64,000 nucleotides of DNA, taken from Neorhizobium galegae. GTDB taxonomy: Bacteria; Pseudomonadota; Alphaproteobacteria; Rhizobiales; Rhizobiaceae. Position numbers and translations under genes: made by a program. The stretch spans positions 248,001-312,000 of the forward strand of contig NZ_JAGIPG010000002.1 in the NCBI RefSeq assembly GCF_017877055.1, read 5' to 3'. Within the stretch, counting starts at the first letter, position 1. Every line of letters starts with the position of its first letter. Shown one piece after another: positions 6,521 to 14,821 of this stretch. The notes under the pieces were generated by a model, which made no database searches, was not told where the DNA came from, and saw nothing but the letters and a program-made list of their open reading frames with translations.

Positions 6521-7909
6521 TCAGTCCGCCAGGGCCGCGATGATGCGCGCCCACGAGCGGATACCCTTGTGGAAGGAGCGCAGGTCGTATTTCTCGTTCG
6601 GCGAGTGGATGCGGTCGTCGCTGAGGCCGAACCCGACGAGCAGCGATTCCATGCCCAGCGTCTTCTGGAAATCGCCGACGATCGGGATCGAGCCTCCGAC
6701 GCCGACAACCAGAGCCGGCTTCGGCCACTCCTCGGAAAGCGCCGTCTTCGCCTTGGTGAGCACCGGTGAATCATAACCAAGCTGGATCGCCGGCGAACCG
6801 CCATGTTTCAGGAACTCGACCGAGCAATCGGCAGGGATCTTCGAGCGCACATAGGCGCGAAAACTCTCGCGGATCTTCTCCGGATCCTGGCCTCCAACCA
6901 GACGGCAGGACACTTTGGCCGAGGCCTTCGAGGCGATGACGGTCTTGAAGCCCTGGCCTTCGTAACCGCCGCTGATGCCGTTGAATTCGCAGGTCGGCCG
7001 CGCCCAGAGCAGTTCGAGCAGCGAACGGCCCTTTTCGCCGGCCAATTCCGACAAGCCCACTTCCCCAAGGAAATCGTCGCGACCGCTGACCAGGCTTTCC
7101 CAGGCAGCCTTGATGTTGGACGGCGTCTCCTCGACGCCATCATAAAAGCCTTCGAGCGTCACGCGGCCGGTATCGTCATGCAGCCCGGCCAGGATTTTCG
7201 ACAAGATCTGGATCGGGTTTGCCGCAGCGCCGCCGTACATGCCGGAATGAAGGTCGCGGTTGGCGGCGGTGACGATGATTTCCTCTCCGACCAGGCCGCG
7301 CAGCGACGCGGTGATCGCCGGCGTATCCGCGTCCCACATGCCGGTATCGCAGACGAGCGCGTAATCGGCCTTAAGTTCGGCGGCATTGGCGTCGAGGAAG
7401 GGCGTGAGCGACGGAGAGCCGGATTCTTCCTCGCCTTCGAAGAGGATTGTGACGCGCACCGGGAGCGAGCCATGGACATCCTTGTAGGCCCTGCAGGCTT
7501 CGACGAAGGTCATCAGCTGTCCCTTGTCGTCGGCGACGCCGCGGCCCGTCAGCACCTTGCGACCGGCAGCGAGTTCCTTGACCTTGGGATCGAAGGGATC
7601 GTCCTCCCAGAGCTCGATCGGATCGATCGGCTGGACGTCGTAGTGGCCGTAGAACAGCACGTGCGGCGCGTCAGTGCTGGCGCCTGGATGATGGCCGACG
7701 ACCATCGGATGGCCGGTCGTATCGCGAACCGACGCGTCGAAGCCGAGATCCTTCAGTTCGGCCACCAGCCACTCCGCTGCCTTGCGGCAATCGGGCTTGA
7801 AGGCTGGGTCGGTGGAGATCGACTTGATGCGGACGAGGCCGAACAGGCGATCGAGGCTTGCGGCAAGGTTCTGGTCGGCGCGGTCGAGGACGGAGGAAAG
7901 ATCGGTCAT
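6521..7909 (-). CDS. M20 family metallopeptidase (dipeptidase-like)
   Basis: Cytoplasmic di-zinc hydrolase of the ArgE/DapE/CPG2/ACY1 family (462 aa). Metal-site and catalytic motifs are visible: GHYDVQP (about residue 93), the Glu-Glu pair in EGEEESGSP (about 155), the dimerisation-domain His in DLHSGMYGG (about 217) and the C-terminal RIHSPNEKYD. Full length for the family. The substrate, probably a dipeptide or N-acyl amino acid, cannot be fixed from sequence. It stands alone on the minus strand with a hairpin after it. Confidence 0.9.
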   Translation of the reverse strand: MTDLSSVLDRADQNLAASLDRLFGLVRIKSISTDPAFKPDCRKAAEWLVAELKDLGFDASVRDTTGHPMVVGHHPGASTDAPHVLFYGHYDVQPIDPIELWEDDPFDPKVKELAAGRKVLTGRGVADDKGQLMTFVEACRAYKDVHGSLPVRVTILFEGEEESGSPSLTPFLDANAAELKADYALVCDTGMWDADTPAITASLRGLVGEEIIVTAANRDLHSGMYGGAAANPIQILSKILAGLHDDTGRVTLEGFYDGVEETPSNIKAAWESLVSGRDDFLGEVGLSELAGEKGRSLLELLWARPTCEFNGISGGYEGQGFKTVIASKASAKVSCRLVGGQDPEKIRESFRAYVRSKIPADCSVEFLKHGGSPAIQLGYDSPVLTKAKTALSEEWPKPALVVGVGGSIPIVGDFQKTLGMESLLVGFGLSDDRIHSPNEKYDLRSFHKGIRSWARIIAALAD

Positions 7910-8040
7910 GGGAAATCCTGTCTTTGAAATGCGGGACCTCGAGGCCAGGAGGCAAAAGCGGCCCGTCGTTTCGAATGCCCGACCTTGTTAGCAAGTCCGG
8001 CACGGAGGAGACAATGGCAAAGAAGTGGAGGCCGTTGGCT

Positions 8041-8472
8041 TTAGATCTTGCGGGCGTTCTCGACGATCATCCGCATGTATTCGATCATCAGCTCGCGCTC
8101 GAAGCGGCGAAAGCCTGAAAAAAGTGCTGCATCCGCTTCGGATGCCGCTTCGACGGCCTGGACTTCCAGCTCGCGGCCGAGCGAGGTCAGCGTGATGATC
8201 TGTGCCCGACGATCGTTCGGATGGGGGGTGCGCTGGATGAGGCCGTCCCGCTCCATGCGGGCAAGCGTGTTGGCGAGCGTCGCCTGCTCGACCTCCAGCT
8301 TGTCGAGGAGTTGCTTCTGCGTGAGGCCGTCTTCCTGCCAGAGTTCGAGCAGGACGGGAAACTGGCCGGGAGAAAAGCCAAGCACCATGGCTCGCTTCTG
8401 CAAGGAGCGCGCAAAGCCTTTGGCGAGTTGGCCCGCCAGGTATGTCGCCGAATGCGAGCGGTCGAATCCCAT
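8041..8472 (-). CDS. MarR family transcriptional regulator
   Basis: A 143-residue winged-helix regulator beginning MGFDRSHSATYLAG. The DNA-binding core is seen in FPVLLELWQEDGLTQKQLLDKLEVEQATLANTLARMERDGLI, shown here only by its key parts (LTQKQLL and TLANTLARMERDG), followed by a wing containing HPNDRRAQ. The start was chosen where the protein matches normal MarR length; upstream in-frame extension is possible. It neighbours an sRNA and polA, a synteny known from rhizobia. Ligand and targets unknown. Confidence 0.9.
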   Translation of the reverse strand: MGFDRSHSATYLAGQLAKGFARSLQKRAMVLGFSPGQFPVLLELWQEDGLTQKQLLDKLEVEQATLANTLARMERDGLIQRTPHPNDRRAQIITLTSLGRELEVQAVEAASEADAALFSGFRRFERELMIEYMRMIVENARKI

Positions 8473-8601
8473 GGCTTGGTCTTCATCCCTCCCTGAACGA
8501 GCCCGTTTGCGAGCGGTATCTGCCAGATATATCGCACGCCATGCTTTCTCCAAGCCTGTGCGAAGACGGGGGAAATGACAAGTCTTTCCTGCGAAAGGGC
8601 A

Positions 8602-8747
8602 ATAAAAAACCGCCACGGCAGGGAGGGGACAGCCGTGGCGGTTCTGATGGAAGGACAAAGGCCCGGAGAGGGGGATAGGCCTTTGTCCGGTCTGGTTCGG
8701 CGGGGGACAGGCCGGCTGCCAGACTGCGGCGTGATCAATCGCCGGTA
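8602..8747 (-). ncRNA. Three-hairpin sRNA between marR and polA (alpha-r7/Smr7C-like)
   Basis: On the minus strand three hairpins carry C-rich loops. They are a two-part stem at 8722-8692 with loop CTGTCCCCC, an 11-bp perfect stem at 8688-8653 with loop TATCCCCCTCTCCG, and a 10-bp perfect stem at 8641-8610 with loop TGTCCCCTCCCT. A T-run follows the last (8609-8604). The marR/polA location and length of about 150 bases match what is known of the alpha-r7 family. A weak promoter at 8782-8754 would set the 5' end near 8747. The C-rich loops could pair with Shine-Dalgarno regions. Confidence 0.75.
8604..8643 (-). terminator. Rho-independent terminator of the marR-polA sRNA
   Basis: Perfect CCGCCACGGC/GCCGTGGCGG stem (8610-8619 with 8632-8641), extended by A-T pairs, followed on the minus strand by six T residues. 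Confidence 0.85.
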
Positions 8748-8753
8748 ACCATG

Positions 8754-8782
8754 AAATGTGGGGCCGGACCGGGCTTTTCAAG
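8754..8782 (-). promoter_or_regulatory. Possible promoter of the marR-polA sRNA
   Basis: On the minus strand CTTGAA, 17 bases, ACATTT. The -35 is near consensus and the -10 is weak. The predicted start fits the sRNA length. Confidence 0.4.
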
Positions 8783-8886
8783 ATAAAGGCATATTACAAA
8801 TCGGTAACGTTCCGGTGAGGGCGGGAGGCTTCGCGGCGGCGAAGTTTTCGTGGACGGATCAAATGCCCCACGCTATTCCTTGCGCC

Positions 8887-11877
8887 ATGAAAAAAGGCGA
8901 TCATCTTTTCCTTATCGACGGTTCCGGCTTCATTTTCCGTGCCTTCCACGCGTTGCCGCCGCTCACCCGCAAATCCGACGGCCTGCCGGTCGGCGCCGTC
9001 TCCGGTTTCTGCAACATGCTGTGGAAGCTCTTGACCGACGCGCGCGATACGTCGGTCGGCGTGACGCCTAGCCATTTCGCCGTCATCTTCGACTATTCGG
9101 CCAAAACCTTCCGCAAGGAACTCTACGATGCCTACAAGGCGAACCGCTCGGCGCCGCCGGAAGAGCTGGTCCCGCAATTCGGTCTGATCCGCCAGGCGAC
9201 CCGCGCCTTCAACCTGCCCTGCATCGAGACGGAAGGTTTCGAGGCCGACGACATCATCGCGACCTACGCCCGCCAGGCGGAAGCGACCGGCGCCGACGTC
9301 ACGATCGTCTCTTCCGACAAGGACCTGATGCAGCTCGTGACGCCGAACGTCCATATGTACGACAGCATGAAGGACAAGCAGATCGGCATTCCCGACGTCA
9401 TCGAGAAATGGGGTGTGCCGCCGGAAAAGATGATCGACCTGCAGGCAATGGTCGGCGATTCGGTCGACAATGTGCCGGGCATTCCGGGCATCGGCCCGAA
9501 GACGGCAGCCCAGCTTCTCGAGGAATTCGGCGATCTCGACACGCTGCTTGCCCGCGCCGGCGAGATCAAGCAGGTGAAGCGCCGCGAGAACATCGTCGCC
9601 AATGCCGATCTGGCCCGCCTTTCGCGCCGGCTGGTGTCGCTGCGGCTCGACGTGCCCCTGGACCTCGATCTCGACGCGCTGGTGCTGGAGCCGCAGGACG
9701 GCCCGAAACTGGTCGGTTTCCTGAAGACCATGGAATTCGGCACGCTGACGCGCCGCGTTGCGGCAGCCTGCAATTGCGATGCCGATGCCATCGAACCTGC
9801 CGTCGTGATTGTCGAATGGGGTCAGGCCGCCCGCGGCCCGGACCTTGATGCCGGCGGTGCGGCAGCGGTCGACACCGGCGAGGCAGCGGCAGAAGCGCCC
9901 GCCAATCCGGCCAAGGCCCCGGTCGCCAAGGGCACGGGCGAGGCCACGCCTTCGGAATTTGCCAAGGCCCGCATCGAAGCCTTTGCCAATGCCAAGCTCG
10001 ATCCGAGCTGCTACCTGACCATCCGCGATCTCACGGTTCTGGACGACTGGATCAGGGCGGCCCAGGAGACCGGTCTCGTCGCCTTCGATACGGAAACCAC
10101 CTCGCTCGATCCGATGCAGGCGGAACTGGTCGGCTTTTCGCTGGCGCTTGCCGACAACACGGCCAACCCATCCGGTCTCGAAGTCCGTGCGGCCTATGTG
10201 CCGCTCATCCACAAGACCGGCGTCGGCGACCTGCTCGGCGGCGGGATGGCGGAAAACCAGATCCCGACCCGCGAGGCGCTGGCGCGGCTGAAACAGCTGC
10301 TGGAGGACCCATCGGTCCTGAAAGTGGCGCAGAATATGAAGTTCGATTACCTGCTGATGAGGCGCCACGGCATCACCGTCGAGGGTTACGACGATACGAT
10401 GCTGATGTCCTATGTGCTGGAGGCCGGCAAGGCGAGCCACGGCATGGACGCGCTGTCGGAACGCTGGCTGAACCACAAGCCGATCACCTTCAAGGAAGTC
10501 GCCGGCAGCGGCAAAGCCGGCGTGACGTTCGACTTCGTCGATATCGACAAGGCGACCGCCTATGCGGCGGAGGACGCCGACGTGACGCTTCGCCTGTGGA
10601 TGGTGCTGAAGCCGCAACTGGCGGCTGCCGGGCTGACGCGCATCTATGAGCGGCTGGAGCGGCCGCTGGTCTCCGTGCTGGCTCGCATGGAAGAGCGCGG
10701 CATCACCATCGACCGGCAGATCCTGTCCAGGCTTTCGGGAGAGCTTGCCCAGCGGGCCGCCGCCTTCGAAGACGAGATCTACGAGCTGGCGGGGGAAAAG
10801 TTCACCATCGGTTCGCCGAAACAGCTCGGCGACATCCTGTTCGGCAAGATGGGCCTGCCGGGCGGCGCCAAGACCAAGACCGGCCAATGGTCGACCTCGG
10901 CCAGCGTGCTGGAAGATTTGGCTGCCGAAGGCCATCCCCTGCCGCGCAAGATCGTCGACTGGCGCCAGCTCACCAAGCTGAAATCCACCTACACGGATGC
11001 GCTGCCGGGTTACGTCCATCCCGAGACCAAGCGGGTGCACACCTCCTATGCGCTCGCCTCAACGACGACCGGCCGCCTGTCCTCCTCCGAGCCGAACCTG
11101 CAGAACATTCCGGTGCGCACGGCGGAAGGCCGCAAGATCCGCACCGCCTTCATTTCGACGCCCGGCCACAAGCTTCTGTCCGCCGACTACAGCCAGATCG
11201 AACTGCGCGTGCTCGCCCATGTCGCCGACATTCCGCAGCTCCGCCAGGCCTTTGCCGACGGGATCGACATCCACGCGATGACGGCCTCCGAAATGTTCGG
11301 CGTACCGGTCGAAGGTATGCCGAGCGAAGTGCGCCGCCGCGCCAAGGCGATTAACTTCGGCATCATCTACGGCATCTCGGCTTTCGGGCTGGCCAACCAG
11401 CTGTCGATCGAACGCTCCGAAGCGGGCGACTACATCAAGAAATATTTCGAGCGCTTCCCGGGCATCCGCGATTACATGGAAAGCACCAAGACCTTCGCCC
11501 GCGAGAACGGTTACGTCGAGACGATCTTCGGCCGCCGGGCGCATTATCCGGATATCAAGTCCTCCAACCCCTCGCTGCGCGCCTTCAACGAACGTGCCTC
11601 GATCAATGCGCCGATCCAGGGTTCTGCCGCCGATATCATCCGCCGCGCCATGGCGAAGATGGAGCCGGCGCTCGAAGCGGCCGGACTGAACGGAAGAGCC
11701 CGCATGCTGCTTCAGGTGCATGACGAACTGATCTTCGAGGTCGAGGACGAGGCGATCGACCAGACCTTGCCGGTGATCATCTCGACCATGGAACATGCGG
11801 CCATGCCGGCGATCTCGATGCGGGTGCCGCTGAAGGTGGATGCTCGCGCCGCCAGCAATTGGGACGAGGCGCATTGA
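8887..11877 (+). CDS. polA: DNA polymerase I
   Basis: Repair and Okazaki-fragment polymerase (996 aa). The start at ATG 8887 gives MKKGDHLFLIDGSGFIFRAF, the usual family beginning; an in-frame ATG at 8863 is less likely. The 5'-nuclease domain occupies about residues 1-290. The proofreading domain (about 375-590) keeps its metal ligands (FDTETTSLD near 400, YAAEDADVT near 558). The polymerase domain has motif A DYSQIELRVLAH (about 767), motif B RRAKAINFGIIYG (about 818) and motif C LQVHDELIFEVE (about 943). All three activities appear intact. An Ala/Pro-rich linker of about 70 residues precedes the proofreading domain. Confidence 0.97.
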   Translation: MKKGDHLFLIDGSGFIFRAFHALPPLTRKSDGLPVGAVSGFCNMLWKLLTDARDTSVGVTPSHFAVIFDYSAKTFRKELYDAYKANRSAPPEELVPQFGLIRQATRAFNLPCIETEGFEADDIIATYARQAEATGADVTIVSSDKDLMQLVTPNVHMYDSMKDKQIGIPDVIEKWGVPPEKMIDLQAMVGDSVDNVPGIPGIGPKTAAQLLEEFGDLDTLLARAGEIKQVKRRENIVANADLARLSRRLVSLRLDVPLDLDLDALVLEPQDGPKLVGFLKTMEFGTLTRRVAAACNCDADAIEPAVVIVEWGQAARGPDLDAGGAAAVDTGEAAAEAPANPAKAPVAKGTGEATPSEFAKARIEAFANAKLDPSCYLTIRDLTVLDDWIRAAQETGLVAFDTETTSLDPMQAELVGFSLALADNTANPSGLEVRAAYVPLIHKTGVGDLLGGGMAENQIPTREALARLKQLLEDPSVLKVAQNMKFDYLLMRRHGITVEGYDDTMLMSYVLEAGKASHGMDALSERWLNHKPITFKEVAGSGKAGVTFDFVDIDKATAYAAEDADVTLRLWMVLKPQLAAAGLTRIYERLERPLVSVLARMEERGITIDRQILSRLSGELAQRAAAFEDEIYELAGEKFTIGSPKQLGDILFGKMGLPGGAKTKTGQWSTSASVLEDLAAEGHPLPRKIVDWRQLTKLKSTYTDALPGYVHPETKRVHTSYALASTTTGRLSSSEPNLQNIPVRTAEGRKIRTAFISTPGHKLLSADYSQIELRVLAHVADIPQLRQAFADGIDIHAMTASEMFGVPVEGMPSEVRRRAKAINFGIIYGISAFGLANQLSIERSEAGDYIKKYFERFPGIRDYMESTKTFARENGYVETIFGRRAHYPDIKSSNPSLRAFNERASINAPIQGSAADIIRRAMAKMEPALEAAGLNGRARMLLQVHDELIFEVEDEAIDQTLPVIISTMEHAAMPAISMRVPLKVDARAASNWDEAH

Positions 11878-11886
11878 GCGTGAGGC

Positions 11887-12183
11887 TCAGTGTTCCTGCG
11901 GATAGAGAGACAGAAGTGCGGTCGAAAGCAACTCGTCGGCATAGGTGCAGGCGGTGAGCCGCGCGTCTTCGGGCATATTCATCTCGTGACAACGCTGGTG
12001 CACGGCTTCGAGAACGAGATTGCTGATTCCGCGGGCGTGTTCGACATCCGCGTTTTCGGACGTGTCCATGGCAAGCGCCAATGCCGTCATGGAGACGATT
12101 TCGAGAACAACGACGCGCGCTTCCAGATCGACGGCCATTGCCCCATCGGGACGTTGCCCCTCGCGCGGCTTGCTCCGACTCAT
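11887..12183 (-). CDS. Conserved rhizobial-type hypothetical protein (98 aa)
   Basis: Minus-strand gene with GGAAGGG at suitable distance from the ATG at 12183. Soluble, helix-rich protein with two Cys (HQRCHEMNMPEDARLTAC). No domain recognised. It ends nine bases from polA, tail to tail; a small TGAGC/GCTCA hairpin (11875-11889) spans both stop codons. The plus-strand reading of the same bases has no ribosome-binding site. Confidence 0.65.
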   Translation of the reverse strand: MSRSKPREGQRPDGAMAVDLEARVVVLEIVSMTALALAMDTSENADVEHARGISNLVLEAVHQRCHEMNMPEDARLTACTYADELLSTALLSLYPQEH

Positions 12184-12260
12184 GATTTTTCCCTTCCTAA
12201 TATAAGGAAAAGCACATAGAGCCGACTCAGAGACTTTAAAGAACGATCGAACGTTTTTCG

Positions 12261-12860
12261 TTACCTAATCTGGTGGCTCGTAAAGCAACCGTTGAGGGCC
12301 TCGACCAGGGCCTTGCCGGCATCTTCGAGCGATCCGCTATTGTCGATCGTCAACACATGGTAATCGCCGGCCACGGCAAGCGAGCTGCGTTCGAGACGCC
12401 GAAGTATTTCCTCGCGCGTTTCCCGTCCGCGTGCTTCGAGCCGGGCCGCGAGCACGTCCAGGCTGGCGGTGACGTTGATGACCACCAGCGACGGATAAGC
12501 ATCCTTGAACCGGGCAAGTGCTGAACGTGAGCCATTGGCGATGACCAGCCGGCCTTTTGCCACGGCCTCTTTCGTCTCGACAGGTATGCCGTATCGCAGG
12601 CCATGGGCACCCCAGGAGACCGCAAAGCGGCCCTCCTTTTCCAGCGCCGCGAATTCCGCTTCGGAAACACCTTCGTGGTCCTCGCCGCCGGCCGCGGCAT
12701 CGCGGGTGATAATCCGCCGTGCGAAGACGACGTCATCGCGCCCCTCGAAATATCGGGCGGCATAGGCCATCAGCGTGTCCTTGCCGGCCCCGCTCGGGCC
12801 GACCACCGCGACCATGCAGCCGCTTCGCGGCTGTTCCGTTGCTGTCGGCTTGGCGTCCAT
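12261..12860 (-). CDS. phnN: Ribose 1,5-bisphosphokinase PhnN
   Basis: ATP-dependent kinase making 5-phosphoribosyl-1-diphosphate (PRPP) from ribose 1,5-bisphosphate, the last step of the C-P lyase pathway. The P-loop GPSGAGKDT lies at about residues 21-29, followed by the guanylate-kinase-like fold (TRDAAAGGEDHEGVSE). At 199 aa the length is normal. Start overlaps the phnM stop by one base (TGATG), so it is translationally coupled at the end of the phn operon. Confidence 0.93.
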   Translation of the reverse strand: MDAKPTATEQPRSGCMVAVVGPSGAGKDTLMAYAARYFEGRDDVVFARRIITRDAAAGGEDHEGVSEAEFAALEKEGRFAVSWGAHGLRYGIPVETKEAVAKGRLVIANGSRSALARFKDAYPSLVVINVTASLDVLAARLEARGRETREEILRRLERSSLAVAGDYHVLTIDNSGSLEDAGKALVEALNGCFTSHQIR

Positions 12861-13999
12861 CAGGCGACCCGCCGGCCTTCCCGCCAGACGGCGCGCGAGA
12901 CGGGAACCCCCTCTTCATGGTGGACGCGGACGATATCGGCGCGCAGACCCGTTGCGATCCGGCCCCGGTCGTCGAGGCTGACGGTGCGGGCAGGTGTCGA
13001 GGTGACCATGGCGAGCGCTTTCGGAAGCGAGATGCTCTCCACCTCTGCGGCAAGCACGAACGGCGCATGCAGCAGGCTGAGCGGTACGTAATCGGAAGAG
13101 AGCACATCGAGCACGCCGCGTTCAGCGAGATCGCGGGCGGCGATATTGCCGGAATGCGACTTGCCGCGAACGATGTTCGGAGCACCCATCAGCACGCTCA
13201 TGCCTGCTCCGTGCGAGGCCTTGGCGGCATCGAAGCTGGTCGGGAACTCCGCCAGCCGCACACCGTTGTCGATCGCCTCGTCCACATGGGAGAGCGTCGC
13301 GTCGTCATGGCTTGCGACCGTAATGCCACGCTCGGCGCAGACCTTCGAGATCGCTGCACGGTGCGGCGTCGAGTTGCGTTCCGACTCTCCCTGGCGTTTA
13401 GCCACGAAGGCCGCGAAAGCCTCGTCGCTGAGACCGCGCTTTTTCTGATAATACAGCGTGTACTGATCCATCGTCTGGAACTGCCGCTGGCCCGGCGCAT
13501 GATCCATCAGCGAGACGAGCCGGACATGCGGATCGTTCTCGAAATCGACGAAATGCTCCATGCAATTGTCGGCGGAGACCTCGCAGCGCAGGTGCAAAAA
13601 GTGTTCGGAGCGCAGGCGACCATAGGCGCCGGCCGCGGCAATCGCATCCGCCATGGCGCGCATTTCGCCATGGGCAAAGCCGCCGTCCTCGTCGGCACCC
13701 ATGCGCAGGCAGTCGAAGACGGTGGTGATGCCGGACGTGGCAATCTGCGCGTCATGGGCCTGGATCGCCGCCGTGGTGTTCCAACGCACGCCCGGACGCG
13801 GCGAATAATGCTGTTCCAGATGGTCGGTGTGAAGCTCGACCAGGCCGGGAATCAGATAGTCGCCTTCGAAATCCTCGCCGGTATGGACCGTGCCTTCCGA
13901 GATATCGGTGATCTTGCCGTTCCGGATCTGGACGGAACCGGAGATCACGCTGTCCTCGAGCACGATGCGGGCATTGGTAAGCACGAGTTCGGCGGTCAT
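12860..13999 (-). CDS. phnM: Alpha-D-ribose 1-methylphosphonate 5-triphosphate diphosphatase PhnM
   Basis: Amidohydrolase-fold metal enzyme (379 aa) that removes pyrophosphate from ribose-1-phosphonate 5-triphosphate before C-P bond cleavage. Metal-ligand region seen in ELHTDHLEQHY near residue 57; further signatures are the ASHDDAT motif and LSSDYVPLS near residue 300. Coupled at both ends: four-base overlap with the upstream DUF1045 gene and one-base overlap with phnN. Confidence 0.95.
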   Translation of the reverse strand: MTAELVLTNARIVLEDSVISGSVQIRNGKITDISEGTVHTGEDFEGDYLIPGLVELHTDHLEQHYSPRPGVRWNTTAAIQAHDAQIATSGITTVFDCLRMGADEDGGFAHGEMRAMADAIAAAGAYGRLRSEHFLHLRCEVSADNCMEHFVDFENDPHVRLVSLMDHAPGQRQFQTMDQYTLYYQKKRGLSDEAFAAFVAKRQGESERNSTPHRAAISKVCAERGITVASHDDATLSHVDEAIDNGVRLAEFPTSFDAAKASHGAGMSVLMGAPNIVRGKSHSGNIAARDLAERGVLDVLSSDYVPLSLLHAPFVLAAEVESISLPKALAMVTSTPARTVSLDDRGRIATGLRADIVRVHHEEGVPVSRAVWREGRRVA

Positions 14000-14709
14000 G
14001 ATGCAGTCTTTCTGTTTTCGAAGGCGGACGCCAGGGGAAGCCAGCGATGGGCGATGAAGGGTGCGCCGCGCTCGGGCTCCACGAAGATGGCGAGCCCATC
14101 GACGGTCAGCGGGGTGTTGGCGAAATCGGCAAAGCGGCGGTCGAGCTCGCGGCGCATGATGGGCGCATGCTCGGGCGGAACCTGCCCGGTCAATGTCATG
14201 TGGAAGCGGAACTCGTCCATGACATAGGGATAACCCCAGCGGTCGAGATTGGCGCGCTGGGCCGAGCTTAGCATATCAGGTTTACGCCGCGCGATATCGG
14301 CCTCCGACAGCGGTGCGCGAAAATGTTCGAACTCTTCGACGACGCGTCCGGCGTAATGCTGGAGCTCGGGGTAAATCGTATCGGGCACCAGCGCGAAGAA
14401 CCGCCCGAGCTGGCCGACGATGACGTTCGGGATGTCGAAGACCGGCGTCTCTGCGGCAAAGCGTTCGGCGGCCCTGATCAGCTCGGCTTCCGTCCGGTCC
14501 GGATGCAGTTCGAACGGCGCCTTGAGCGTGGCGTGAAAGGCGTAGCGGCGCGGATCGGCGGTCAGCTCGTGGACGGTGTCGCGCGGCAGGCCCTCGACAT
14601 CGGGCGTTGGAAACGTCTCGGCCGTAAACGCGTCACGGCCGAGCCAACGGGCTGCAGCCTTCGTCAGCGGATGGTTTTCAGCGGGCGAAAAATAGAGAGC
14701 GTAGCGCAA
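13996..14709 (-). CDS. DUF1045 phosphonate-operon protein, 2H phosphoesterase-like
   Basis: Protein of 237 residues of the family found only in phn operons (DUF1045, putative phosphonate metabolism protein). Two His-x-Thr motifs, HATLKAPF (about residue 58) and FHMTLTGQ (about 170), are those of 2H cyclic phosphodiesterase/RNA-ligase-fold enzymes. Since no phnP is visible, it is a candidate for opening 5-phosphoribosyl 1,2-cyclic phosphate; that is inference. Start is TTG with a weak GGAA upstream; a 12-bp palindrome (14714-14725) lies just before it. The stop overlaps the phnM start by four bases. Confidence 0.88.
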   Translation of the reverse strand: MRYALYFSPAENHPLTKAAARWLGRDAFTAETFPTPDVEGLPRDTVHELTADPRRYAFHATLKAPFELHPDRTEAELIRAAERFAAETPVFDIPNVIVGQLGRFFALVPDTIYPELQHYAGRVVEEFEHFRAPLSEADIARRKPDMLSSAQRANLDRWGYPYVMDEFRFHMTLTGQVPPEHAPIMRRELDRRFADFANTPLTVDGLAIFVEPERGAPFIAHRWLPLASAFENRKTAS

Positions 14710-14821
14710 AACGGGATTCCGGAATCAGGAGAAGGCCGGCCGACTTTAACCGTCCGCCGGCCCGCGAAACAGGACCCTCGGCTAAAAGATTTCCATGACA
14801 GAATGATGATAATCCGGCCTG

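Noticed and set aside
8794..11040. Open frame of 748 codons on the minus strand
   Set aside because: Antisense to polA, Arg/His/Asp-rich as expected for a mirror frame, with no recognisable domain.
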